The notes under the pieces: model-generated
What the model saw: the letters and a program-made list of their open reading frames with translations, nothing else
Told to the model about the DNA's origin: nothing
The model's database searches: none
Part shown: positions 43,472 to 51,796 of the stretch, piece by piece
Numbering within the stretch: the stretch's first letter is position 1
Layout of the letters: each line of letters starts with the position of its first letter
Position numbers and translations under genes: made by a program
Assembly: GCA_017461235.1 (NCBI GenBank)
Contig: JAFTYU010000012.1
Span: 32,029 to 96,028 of the forward strand
Length of the DNA stretch: 64,000 nucleotides
From: Clostridia bacterium
GTDB lineage: Bacteria; Bacillota; Clostridia; Oscillospirales; Acutalibacteraceae
Direction: 5' to 3'

Positions 43472-45143
43472 CAGAAATCGACTCCTTTAATTTTGCAAGG
43501 GCGATTTTTGTTTCTGCGGCTGTTTCACCCAAAAGTGAAGCAATCTCCTGAACAATTCGCATTTGCTTATCAACAACCTTATCGGCAACCTCAATTGTCT
43601 GACGGCTGATATTTTCTTTTCTTTCTCTTTCTTTCTCTTCGGCAGTAACATCTCTCATAATGCCAATAAGAAGATGTGAATCTCTGTCATAAACAACAGT
43701 TTGTTCAACATATCTTTTGTATTCTGCAAGGTAAACTCTTTGGTTAGTCACATCTCTGCCGGTTTTAAGAACAGTTTCAAAAACCGTAGGGTCAAGAATA
43801 CGGATAACATAATCGCCGAGAACATCAGAAGCATATCGGATATTCATAATTTCCCTTGCAGCTTTATTAATTTGCTGAACTTCTAAATTCTCATTGAGAA
43901 CAATAAGTCCATTGGGAGAACTATTAACAATGGTATCTGAGAAGCTTTCAGCCTTTTCCTTAAGGAAAGGAAGACACATTGAAATCTCCGCTTTACCCTG
44001 ACAAATAGCAGCAGCTTTTTCACGACAAGTATTGTAACCGCAAGAACCGCAATTGAGCTCATGAGCAGGTTTGAATTTACCCATCTGACGAAGAACAGCA
44101 TTAATTTCCATTTCTGATGGTCGAGGATATCTGTGTTCGATATATTCAAATTGCTTTCTCAACTCTCCGGGTTTAGGCTGAGAAATCTCAAAATCCTTTT
44201 TACCTGCATAATTTGCTATAGTAAGGTAATCTGTAATGGTTTCTGTGTGGTGGTATTTTTCCATAACAGGACCACCCATACAGCTACCGACACAAGCAGA
44301 TATTTCAATAAAGCATTTATGAACTTTTCCGCTTTCAATATCCTTGAGTGCTGCTATACAGTTTTCAACACCATCCAGTGCGATATATGTATAGTCAGGT
44401 GTATCCTGAGCCATTGTTTTAAGCACACCACCTGTTGTAGGAAAGAAACGCGCACGACTGAAATCATCGTTATCTTTTTCAACTTCAAGCTCTATATTTT
44501 CACTTTTGAGCCAGTTCGTAAGTTCTTCAAATGTAAGGACTGCATCAACAATACCTTCGTAATGCTCAGCTTCATCTTTTTTTGAAACGCAAGGCCCGAT
44601 GAAAACTGTCTTTGCATCAGGATAGCGTTTCTTTATATCCATACAGTGAGCCTGCATAGGTGAAACAACATCTGCAAGATACTCCAATTCTGCAGGAAAA
44701 TGTTTCTGAATAAGTAAGTTTATAGAATGGCAACAAGAAGTTATAATAATGTCTCTATCATCCTCTTTGAGCATTCTCTCATATTCGTTTTTAACAATTG
44801 TTGCACCGATAGCGGTTTCTTCGACATCATAAAAGCCCAAAATTTTGAGAGCTTTTCTCATTGAATTTATTCCAACGCCATCGTAGTTAGCAATAAACGA
44901 GGGTGCAAGACTCACTATAACCTTTTCCCTTGCCTGCAAAAATACTTTTACTTTTTCAGTTTCATCAACAATTTCTTTTGCATTCTGAGGGCAAACAACA
45001 AAACATTGACCGCAAAGAATACACTCGTTTCCGATAATATGAGCCTGATTTCCCGAAAAGCGAATCGCCTTAACGGGACAATGGCGAATACATTTGTAAC
45101 AGTTTTTACAGTTGGATTTTTTTAATGTTAAACAATTAGGCAT
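43464..45143 (-). CDS. hydS: Sensory [FeFe]-hydrogenase (group C, HydS-like) with PAS domain
   Basis: The 559-residue protein has two ferredoxin clusters (CKNCYKCIRHC; CILCGQCFVVC), an H-cluster domain with altered loops L1 TSCCHS (137-138), L2 GPCVSKKDEAE (C185) and L3 SACVGSCMGG (C284, C288), a 4Fe-4S motif CGSCGYNTC at 365-373, a PAS domain at about 400-510 and a C-terminal coiled coil. This architecture is that of group C hydrogenases, thought to sense H2 and signal through a phosphatase or kinase. The SpoIIE gene overlaps it. H2 sensing is an inference from family; it has little catalytic activity in studied relatives. Confidence 0.88.
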   Translation of the reverse strand: MPNCLTLKKSNCKNCYKCIRHCPVKAIRFSGNQAHIIGNECILCGQCFVVCPQNAKEIVDETEKVKVFLQAREKVIVSLAPSFIANYDGVGINSMRKALKILGFYDVEETAIGATIVKNEYERMLKEDDRDIIITSCCHSINLLIQKHFPAELEYLADVVSPMQAHCMDIKKRYPDAKTVFIGPCVSKKDEAEHYEGIVDAVLTFEELTNWLKSENIELEVEKDNDDFSRARFFPTTGGVLKTMAQDTPDYTYIALDGVENCIAALKDIESGKVHKCFIEISACVGSCMGGPVMEKYHHTETITDYLTIANYAGKKDFEISQPKPGELRKQFEYIEHRYPRPSEMEINAVLRQMGKFKPAHELNCGSCGYNTCREKAAAICQGKAEISMCLPFLKEKAESFSDTIVNSSPNGLIVLNENLEVQQINKAAREIMNIRYASDVLGDYVIRILDPTVFETVLKTGRDVTNQRVYLAEYKRYVEQTVVYDRDSHLLIGIMRDVTAEEKERERKENISRQTIEVADKVVDKQMRIVQEIASLLGETAAETKIALAKLKESISDE

Positions 45144-45149
45144 TTCCCG

Positions 45150-45404
45150 TTACACCCTTTCAATTTTCGTTAAAACGTTTTCCTTGAAAAATTCTTTGAA
45201 ATTTTCTCTTGTAATACCGGTATGAATATCATCATCTATCTGAACAGTTACGCCCACACGATTACACTTGCCGATACAAAAACTACCGGCAAGTGTTATT
45301 TCGTTTTCTAAATGATTTTCTTCAACGGCTTTCTGAAAAAGCTCAACAATCTCTGCAGAACCTTTCAAGTGACATGAACTGCCAACACAAACCTGAATTA
45401 TCAT
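45150..45404 (-). CDS. Thioredoxin-like [2Fe-2S] ferredoxin, copy 2
   Basis: This 84-residue protein has the thioredoxin-like ferredoxin pattern CVGSSCHLKGS near the N-terminus and FCIGKC in the middle: four cysteines for a [2Fe-2S] cluster as in NuoE/HydC-type subunits. It is a paralogue of the next gene, two bases away. It probably carries electrons for, or to, one of the hydrogenases; there is no NuoF-like partner in the window. Confidence 0.85.
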   Translation of the reverse strand: MIIQVCVGSSCHLKGSAEIVELFQKAVEENHLENEITLAGSFCIGKCNRVGVTVQIDDDIHTGITRENFKEFFKENVLTKIERV

Positions 45405-45406
45405 TT

Positions 45407-45646
45407 TTATATTTTTCCTTTTACATTATCGTTGAAAAATTCTTCAACTGTTTCCGGTGTTACTGAGAAGAAAGCGTCGTCAACAGTTACGCAAACACCC
45501 TGCTGGCATTTGTTCATACAAAATGTGCCGCCTAATTCTACTTTATCTCCTAAATTATTTTCTTTAATAAGGTACTGAAGCTGTTCAACAACCTGACGAG
45601 AACCTTTAATATGGCAGGAACTACCGATACAAACTGTAACTTTCAT
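45407..45646 (-). CDS. Thioredoxin-like [2Fe-2S] ferredoxin, copy 1
   Basis: This 79-residue protein has CIGSSCHIKGS and FCMNKC, the same four-cysteine pattern as its neighbour, with about half of the residues alike. Tandem small ferredoxins of this type recur beside group B and C [FeFe]-hydrogenases. It is translated from ATG 45646 behind AAGGAG. Confidence 0.85.
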   Translation of the reverse strand: MKVTVCIGSSCHIKGSRQVVEQLQYLIKENNLGDKVELGGTFCMNKCQQGVCVTVDDAFFSVTPETVEEFFNDNVKGKI

Positions 45647-45666
45647 TTCTTTAACTCCTTATCTGA

Positions 45667-46416
45667 TTATTCGTAATCAACAACATTTACCCAAGAAAGA
45701 AGGAATTCTCTTTCTTTCTCATTGCCCTTAACTGACTGAGAAGCGGCAACGATAGGCATCCATTTCTGAACATACTGTTTAGCTGTATTGCTCTTTTGAC
45801 AGAACAAGTCAAGATATTTCTTAGCACCTTCAATGTCGCCATTAAGCCAGAAAAGAAGGTATGTTCTTGCGGCATCTGCAGAAGCATTACCCTGAGTAGC
45901 ATGTGACCAGTCAAGAATATATGCTGTGCCGTCTTCAGAAATGATAATATTTGATGGATTGAAGTCACCGTGACAAACCTTGTTGTGCTTGGGCATACCT
46001 TCAAGTCTTGTGTGAAGGTCATAACGTGTTGTTGCATCAAGCTCAGAAGCACTGATTTTGCGATTCATTTTATCTTTGAGTTTGTTAAGGAGAGGGCAAA
46101 CCTTTGAATGAACCTGGAGCTGAAGATCAACAAGTAATTCGATATATTCATCTTTCTTCTCAACATCCTCGTCCATAAGCTGCTGAAGTGTTTTGCCTTT
46201 AATGAATTCAGAAACGATAGCCCATTTGCCTTCAACCATTGTTACTTCGATAATTTTAGGAATATTAAGACCGGTTTCTTCTATTCTTGCCTGATTTAAT
46301 GCTTCGTTAAGCACATCCGCTTTTGAATAATCAGTATCAAAAACCTTAACGCATTTGTTACCGTCACGGTAAATAGTTTTATTATTTCTTACTGCAATAA
46401 CTCTATCAAGTTTCAT
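45667..46416 (-). CDS. APH/choline-kinase-like phosphotransferase
   Basis: The 249-residue protein has the kinase-like motifs of the APH family: IVSEFIKGKTL in the hinge, CHGDFNPSNIII as catalytic loop and YILDWSHATQG with the metal-binding Asp. Members phosphorylate small molecules such as choline, homoserine or aminoglycosides. It lies between adhE and the ferredoxin genes in one operon. Antibiotic resistance is unlikely in that place; a role as the kinase partner of the SpoIIE phosphatase, or on a metabolite, is possible. The substrate is not evident. Confidence 0.82.
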   Translation of the reverse strand: MKLDRVIAVRNNKTIYRDGNKCVKVFDTDYSKADVLNEALNQARIEETGLNIPKIIEVTMVEGKWAIVSEFIKGKTLQQLMDEDVEKKDEYIELLVDLQLQVHSKVCPLLNKLKDKMNRKISASELDATTRYDLHTRLEGMPKHNKVCHGDFNPSNIIISEDGTAYILDWSHATQGNASADAARTYLLFWLNGDIEGAKKYLDLFCQKSNTAKQYVQKWMPIVAASQSVKGNEKEREFLLSWVNVVDYE

Positions 46417-46434
46417 TTTAGTATCTCCTCTCTC

Positions 46435-48426
46435 TTACGCTTTTTTACCTTTTGTATAGGGTGTTTTAACTGCATTCGCAGTCATACCTGTTGTAACATC
46501 AGCTGCAGTAGGCATTGCTTTTTCTGTGAAATGCTTGCCATAGTAAGCATTGAGATACATTTCTTTGATTTCGCTCATAAGAGGATAACGGGGATTAGCA
46601 CCTGTGCACTGGTCGTCAAATGCCTGTTCAACCATTTCATCAAGGTTGTCAAGGAATACTTTTTCATCAACGCCGTAATCTTTGATTGTGTTTTTGATAC
46701 CAACTGTTGCTTTAAGGTCGTTGATAGCCTTAATAAGATTTTCAAGCTTTTCTGAGTCAGTTGTACCCCCAAGACCGAGATAATCTGCGATTTCAGCGTA
46801 GCGAGCAAGAGTGTGAGGGTGGTCATACTGTGAGAATGTACCCATCTTTGCGGGTGCTTCACTTGCATTAAATCGAAGAACCTCTTCAATCATAAGCGCG
46901 TTTGCCACACCGTGAGGAAGGTGGTGGAAGGCACCGAGCTTATGTGCCATTGAGTGACAAACTCCAAGGAAAGCATTTGCGAAAGCCATACCTGCCATTG
47001 TTGCGGCATTTGCCATTTTTTCTCTTGCTTCAATATCAGTCTGACCATTTTCATAAGCACGAGGAAGATATTTGAAGATGTTTTTGAGAGCCTGAAGTGC
47101 AAGACCATCTGTATAGTCTGTTGCAAGCATTGCAGCGTAAGCTTCAACTGCGTGAGTTACAGCGTCAATACCTGATGCAGCTGTAAGACCCTTGGGAGCT
47201 GACATATGGAAATCAGTATCAATGATTGCCATATTAGGAAGAAGCTCATAGTCTGCAAGAGGATATTTAACGCCTGTCTGTTCATCGGTAATAACTGCAA
47301 AGGGTGTTACCTCAGAGCCTGTACCTGCAGAAGTGGGAACTGCAATGAAGTATGCTTTTTCACCCATTTTGGGGAATGTATAAACTCTCTTACGGATATC
47401 AATGAAACGCATTGCCATATCCATAAAGTCTGCTTCGGGATGCTCATAAAGAACCCACATAATCTTTGCGGCATCCATTGCAGAACCACCACCGAGAGCA
47501 ATGATTGTATCGGGCTTAAATGCTGCCATCTGTGCTGCACCGCTCTTTGCATTTTTAAGAGTGGGGTCGGGTTGAACATCAAAGAATGTTGTGTGAGCTA
47601 TACCCATTTCGTCAAGCTTATCTGTAATGGGTTTTGTATAGCCATTTTCATAAAGGAAGGTATCTGTTACGATGAATGCTTTCTTTGCACCACGAACTGT
47701 GCGAAGCTCGTCAAGAGCAACAGGAAGACAACCTTTCTTGATATAAACCTTTTCGGGTGCACGGAACCAAAGCATATTTTCCCTTCTTTCTGCAACTGTT
47801 TTAATATTTAAAAGGTGTTTAACACCAACGTTTTCGGAAACTGAGTTACCACCCCAGGAACCGCAACCGAGAGTAAGTGAAGGAGCGAGTTTGAAATTGT
47901 AAAGGTCACCGATACCGCCATGTGATGAAGGTGTGTTTACAAGAATACGGCAAGTCTTCATTCTTGCAGCGAATTCGTTGATTTTTTCTGTTTCTGTTAC
48001 TTCATTAAGGTAAACAGACGATGTATGGCCGTAACCGCCGTCAGCAACAAGCTGTTCTGCCTTATCAAGTGCATCTGCAAAAGATGTTGCTTTATACATT
48101 GCAAGAACGGGAGAAAGCTTTTCGTGAGCGAACTCCTCGCTAATGTCCACACTTTCAACTTCACCGATAAGGATTTTTGTTCCTTCGGGAACTGTTACAC
48201 CTGAAAGCTCTGCAATTTTTGCAGCAGGCTGACCAACGATTTTTGCATTAAGAGCACCGTTAATGATTATTGTTTTTCTTACCTTTTCTGTTTCTGCATC
48301 GTTAAGGAAGTAGCAACCGCGACTTGCGAACTCTGTCTTAACTGCGTCATAGATATTTTCAAGAACAATAACTGACTGTTCGGAAGCACAAATCATACCA
48401 TTATCGAATGTCTTTGAGTGAATGAT
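46435..48426 (-). pseudogene. adhE: AdhE, C-terminal part (split by in-frame stop)
   Basis: After the in-frame TAA at 48427-48429 the same reading frame continues IIHSKTFDNG, then MICASEQS, with the catalytic Cys of the CoA-acylating aldehyde dehydrogenase domain, and goes on through the iron alcohol dehydrogenase domain (IALGGGSAMDAAK; FLGVCHSMAHKLGAFHHLPH, metal ligands). The first in-frame Met is at 48396 (653 residues). If translated from there, it would have the alcohol dehydrogenase half and part of the aldehyde dehydrogenase half. Normal AdhE is about 860-900 residues and makes ethanol from acetyl-CoA with 2 NADH. The 18-base gap to the APH gene shows it is the operon's first gene. Confidence 0.85.
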
Positions 48427-49134
48427 TTAGTTAACAGCAAGAAGAATATCTGCAGATTCATCAATGATTGCGGGTGTGTTACCTGCACCAACACCGAGAG
48501 CAGGCTTACCACTTGAATATGCAGCCTTAACCATACCGGGACCACCTGTTGCAAGTATGATATCTGCTTCTTTCATTACTGTGTTTGTCATTTCAAGAGA
48601 AGGAACATCAATCCAGTCGATAATTCCTTCGGGAGCACCTGCCTGAACTGCAGCTTCAAGAACAAGCTTTGCAGCAGCGATTGTGCAGTTCTTTGCTCTT
48701 GGGTGAGGAGAGATTATAATTGCATTTCTTGTTTTAAGAGCAAGAAGACATTTGAAAATTGCAGTTGATGTAGGGTTGGTTGTGGGAATAACCGCAGCAA
48801 CAACACCGATGGGCTCTGCAATCTTTTTTGTACCGAATGCTTTATCTTCTTCGATAATGCCACAAGTCTTTGTTTCTTTATAAGCATTGTAGATGTATTC
48901 GGAAGCATAGTTGTTTTTAATAACCTTATCTTCTACAATACCCATACCTGTTTCTTCAACTGCCATTTTTGCAAGAGAAATTCTTGCTTTATTTGCAGCG
49001 GATGCGGCAGCAAGGAAAATTTTATCTACCTGCTCCTGAGTGTAGGTAGCAAATTTCTTCTGCGCCTCTCTTGTGCGTTCGATAGCTTCCTGAAGCTTTT
49101 CAACGCAATCAACAATTTCGTAGTTCATGTCCAT
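48427..49134 (-). pseudogene. adhE: AdhE, N-terminal part ending at an in-frame TAA
   Basis: The 235 residues match the N-terminus of bifunctional AdhE (MAVEETGMGIVEDKVIKN; VAAVIPTTNPTSTAIFK; GPGMVKAAYSSGKPALGVG) and stop after DILLAVN where relatives carry Ser or Ala. A single change of TCA to TAA would explain it, with no frameshift. Either adhE is inactivated, the stop is suppressed, or it is a sequencing error; nothing else in the two halves is damaged. A Rex-like operator lies upstream. Confidence 0.85.
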
Positions 49135-49199
49135 TATATCCTCCTAATAATAATTACATTGTTTGTATGGGCTTTATTCGCACTTCGCCCTCGTTGACT

Positions 49200-49217
49200 T
49201 TGTTATTATTTTAACAA
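49200..49217. promoter_or_regulatory. Rex-like operator upstream of adhE
   Basis: TTGTTATTATTTTAACAA differs from the Rex consensus (TTGTTAA, four bases, TTAACAA) at one position. Rex is an NADH/NAD-sensing repressor that controls adhE and hydrogenase genes in Firmicutes. It lies 66 bases upstream of the adhE start. No rex gene is in the window. Confidence 0.7.
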
Positions 49218-49255
49218 CCCTTGTAGGATTATGGAATTCTTAAACCGGATAAGCA

Positions 49256-49277
49256 GTGTTATCAAAAATGATAACAC
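49256..49277. promoter_or_regulatory. Perfect palindrome, possible LysR operator
   Basis: GTGTTATCA-N4-TGATAACAC is a perfect nine-base inverted repeat placed between the adhE promoter region and the LysR gene's terminator. It contains a T-N11-A core, as LysR-type sites do. Confidence 0.5.
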
Positions 49278-49283
49278 CCAAAG

Positions 49284-49325
49284 GAATTAAAAAACCGACT
49301 TGAGTACAATATACTCAAATCGGTT
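49284..49325 (-). terminator. Terminator of the LysR gene
   Basis: A 14-bp stem with one mismatch (49293-49306 with 49312-49325) and, on the minus strand, a T-rich tail. Confidence 0.7.
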
Positions 49326-49345
49326 AAAAACATTGATATAGAATT

Positions 49346-50272
49346 TTATTTTTTCAGATGTTTTCTCTTGGATTCACACAATGAAGTAATAAATTGGCGA
49401 TCAAGCTTTGTAAGCTTATATCCGTCTTTATAAATTAAAACATCTTTGTATACCTTCTTGTTATCGCCACATTCCTTTTGAACTAAATTATATCGTTCAA
49501 GAAGACTTTGAGGTGCAGGAGAAACCCACATAAATGTTTCAGGATTCATTGACAGCAAATCAAATTGACTTGCTCTTTCGAAAATAAAAATTCTTCGGTT
49601 GATATTATCAGGCAACTCCTCTTTAACAACCTTTGAAAGTGGCATCGAGGGAACATAAGGATCTGCATGAGCAATTTCTATATAGTCCTTTAAGTCGTCA
49701 TAGGAAATATTTTCTTTTTTTGCCAACGGATTATCTGCGCTCATAATAAGAGAATATGTAAATTCCGTTACTAACTCATACTGAAATCCTTTTTCTTCAA
49801 GCATTGATTTAAAATATTTATCATAGTTTTCAGCATAACGTATTATACCTAATTTATAATCATGCTCTAGCATATTGCGGATTGTTCGCTGGGAGTTGGT
49901 TTCTTTATAAAATATTTCCGCTGCATCACCTGAAAGTGATTTTGAGAATTCTGCAAATGCTTCAGAAATATAACAAGCTCTGGGAACAGAAATAGAAAAC
50001 TCCTGTTTTTTAGCTGTGCCCTTTTTATAGAAATCCTCAACCTGCTCAATCTGACCGAGAATTCTTTTGGCAAAGTTTATGAACTGCTCTCCGTCAGGAG
50101 TAAGCTCCATGCCTTTGGTGGTTCGTTCAAAAATAGATATACCAAGGTCTGCTTCAAGCTCTTTAATTGAACGGCTTATGTTTGGCGTTGCAATAAGCAA
50201 AGTTTCAGATGCTTTACCCAAAGAACCGAGCCTTGCAACCTCAACAGCATATTTCATATGTAATAAATTCAA
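49346..50272 (-). CDS. LysR-family transcriptional regulator
   Basis: The 308-residue protein has the N-terminal winged helix of the family (LHMKYAVEVARLGSLGKASE; IATPNISRSIKELEADLGIS) and a C-terminal effector-binding domain. I put the start at TTG 50272, a few bases after GGTGGTGAT, which gives the usual MNLLHMKYA beginning. Its neighbours are adhE and the hydrogenase operon, which it probably regulates, perhaps through the palindrome at 49256. The effector is unknown. Confidence 0.85.
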   Translation of the reverse strand: MNLLHMKYAVEVARLGSLGKASETLLIATPNISRSIKELEADLGISIFERTTKGMELTPDGEQFINFAKRILGQIEQVEDFYKKGTAKKQEFSISVPRACYISEAFAEFSKSLSGDAAEIFYKETNSQRTIRNMLEHDYKLGIIRYAENYDKYFKSMLEEKGFQYELVTEFTYSLIMSADNPLAKKENISYDDLKDYIEIAHADPYVPSMPLSKVVKEELPDNINRRIFIFERASQFDLLSMNPETFMWVSPAPQSLLERYNLVQKECGDNKKVYKDVLIYKDGYKLTKLDRQFITSLCESKRKHLKK

Positions 50273-50453
50273 ACATATCACCACCGGTATTTTTCTTGAT
50301 TATATCACTAAGCTTTTTAAAAAGCAATAATTACAAAGTGCAGCTACTCGTATCCTTGGAATTATGCAGTGAAAATTTTGTAGTGTAGAATTAAGCGAAT
50401 ACGCAAGATGGTAAGTAAGATATCTGAGGTTAAATCTAATCTGCAATATTGTC

Positions 50454-50579
50454 TTGACAATCCCATTTTTCTATATTATTATGCAAATAGTCAGAAAACT
50501 CTAAAAATAAAAAAGCCGAGAACCCTTGATTCTATTGGGTTTACGGCTTGTCATCCAGGTGGTGTTACCGTTAGGTTCT
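50454..50579 (+). repeat. 126-bp island-end module, copy B
   Basis: About 93% identical to 40621-40746 with no gaps. TTGACA (50454-50459), 17-base spacer, TATTAT (50477-50482), hairpin AGCCGAGAACCC (50514-50525) with GGGTTTACGGCT (50537-50548), and then the tRNA-Leu 3' half. The sequence 50285-50453 shows nothing else I recognise. Confidence 0.8.
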
Positions 50580-50621
50580 GGTGGCACCCCCGTGCAGGTT
50601 CAAGTCCTGTCACCCGCACCA
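50571..50621 (+). other. Exact 51-bp copy of the tRNA-Leu(UAG) 3' half (probable attR)
   Basis: These bases are identical to 26110-26160: part of the anticodon arm, variable arm, T-arm, acceptor strand and CCA. A direct repeat of a tRNA 3' end is the classic footprint of tyrosine-recombinase integration, with the intact gene at the other end of the island. No integrase gene lies between the repeats, so the element is either decayed, a satellite, or mobilised in trans. Confidence 0.85.
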
Positions 50622-50624
50622 TAG

Positions 50625-50668
50625 TGAGTATTCATAAGGGATTTGACCTGTGAATACTCAATTTTTTT
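50625..50668 (+). terminator. Terminator after the tRNA-Leu 3' copy
   Basis: A perfect ten-bp stem (50625-50634 with 50651-50660) and ATTTTTTT. It may be the original terminator of the tRNA-Leu gene. Confidence 0.75.
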
Positions 50669-50713
50669 GCTTAAAATAGAGCTTTGTATATAATTTAATA
50701 ATTTTTATGTATC

Positions 50714-50743
50714 GTCGCATTCCTTTTGGAGTGCGACTTTTTT
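50714..50743 (+). terminator. Second terminator hairpin
   Basis: GTCGCATTCC (50714-50723) pairs with GGAGTGCGAC (50728-50737) with one G-T pair, followed by TTTTTT. From here to 51022 the AT-rich sequence holds no gene or signal I can support. Confidence 0.65.
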
Positions 50744-51022
50744 GTTATGCTGACTTTTCTGCGGGTTTTGCAATATATCCTATGCAGTATCCTTTAATAA
50801 TTTATATTCTTCGTATTTTTCTTCAAAAAACACAAAAGAACCAACATCCTCTGCAGACAGCTGATTCTCTTAAATCTTATTATAATTGTTAAATTTTGTA
50901 TCGATATATCATAATTATATAGTCTTCGTCAAGAGCTCCCCACAAAAGATTTTTATACCTATAACTTTTCGCTACAAAAATGCATTTTTATAAAAGTTGT
51001 TTTTTTAATTTTTTCTTATGGC

Positions 51023-51682
51023 TCATAATAGTTTAAAAAAACTTTTGTCAAATGTCAAAAGCCCCTCATTGCGCATTTTGCAAAGCTCGTTTGACATAGC
51101 GCTTCTGTCCACCGAAAGAAAATCCGCAAGCTGTTGACGGTTAAATGGAATAATAAATGATGCACTGTTCTGACTTTTTGCCTCCTCAGACAAATAAGAT
51201 ATCAGTTTCTCCCGTGTGGAACGTTTAGAGACATGACCAATCTTCTGCACAAGCTTTCTATTCTTGTCCGATATCGCAAAAAATAAATTTTGCACCACCA
51301 TCGAATGAAAACGGCAGGCTGAGGAACAAACAGTTATAATTCGTTTTGCATCAAAAAATATGACTGCGCTGTCTTGGGTTGCAACAACATCGTTGAGAAG
51401 TGCACCGCTTTCAGGGGTAATATAGGCTTCACCGAACATCTCTCCTATGGAAATTCGATGGATGATACTACGGTTTCCCCAATAATCATCTCGTTGTATG
51501 TGCAGGTTTCCGTCCACAAGCACCATAATATGATTCAAATGCTCGCCTTGGCAAAAAACATACTCCCCCTTTTTATATTCATGCAGCTTTGAGTCAAGGC
51601 AGGAAAGAATTGCGGTGATACCATCCTCAGATACGCCTGAAAATAACCGTGTTCTTTTTAATATTGGAATATATTTCTTCAT
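51023..51682 (-). CDS. Crp/Fnr-family transcriptional regulator
   Basis: The 219-residue protein has a cyclic-nucleotide-binding-like beta-roll (YVFCQGEHLNHIMVLVDGNL; GEMFGEAYI) and a C-terminal helix-turn-helix (NRQQLADFLSVDRSAMSNEL). It lacks an N-terminal FNR-type cysteine cluster. It is divergent from hcp, as in many anaerobes where a HcpR- or NO-responsive regulator controls hcp. It probably binds the palindrome at 51698. Its ligand is not certain. Confidence 0.88.
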   Translation of the reverse strand: MKKYIPILKRTRLFSGVSEDGITAILSCLDSKLHEYKKGEYVFCQGEHLNHIMVLVDGNLHIQRDDYWGNRSIIHRISIGEMFGEAYITPESGALLNDVVATQDSAVIFFDAKRIITVCSSACRFHSMVVQNLFFAISDKNRKLVQKIGHVSKRSTREKLISYLSEEAKSQNSASFIIPFNRQQLADFLSVDRSAMSNELCKMRNEGLLTFDKSFFKLL

Positions 51683-51697
51683 AAAGACTCTATTTCT

Positions 51698-51711
51698 GTT
51701 GTAAAAACAAC
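51698..51711. promoter_or_regulatory. Crp/Fnr-type palindrome in the regulator-hcp gap
   Basis: GTTGT-AAAA-ACAAC, a perfect inverted repeat with TTGT half sites and the four-base gap usual for this family, lies 16 bases upstream of the regulator gene. Autoregulation and control of hcp are inferred. Confidence 0.5.
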
Positions 51712-51796
51712 TGCCTCTCTTTATTTATTGCATTAAAATTATAAACGCAAAGTCAAACGACTATACGCAAAAAAATAATTTGTGGAGGAAGATATT

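Noticed and set aside
48427-48429. Selenocysteine recoding at the adhE stop
   Set aside because: The codon is TAA, not TGA, and the position is normally Ser; no SECIS-like hairpin was evident.
50408-50653. Plus-strand 81-codon frame through the tRNA 3' half
   Set aside because: It runs through the repeat module, hairpin and tRNA sequence, so it is not a protein gene.
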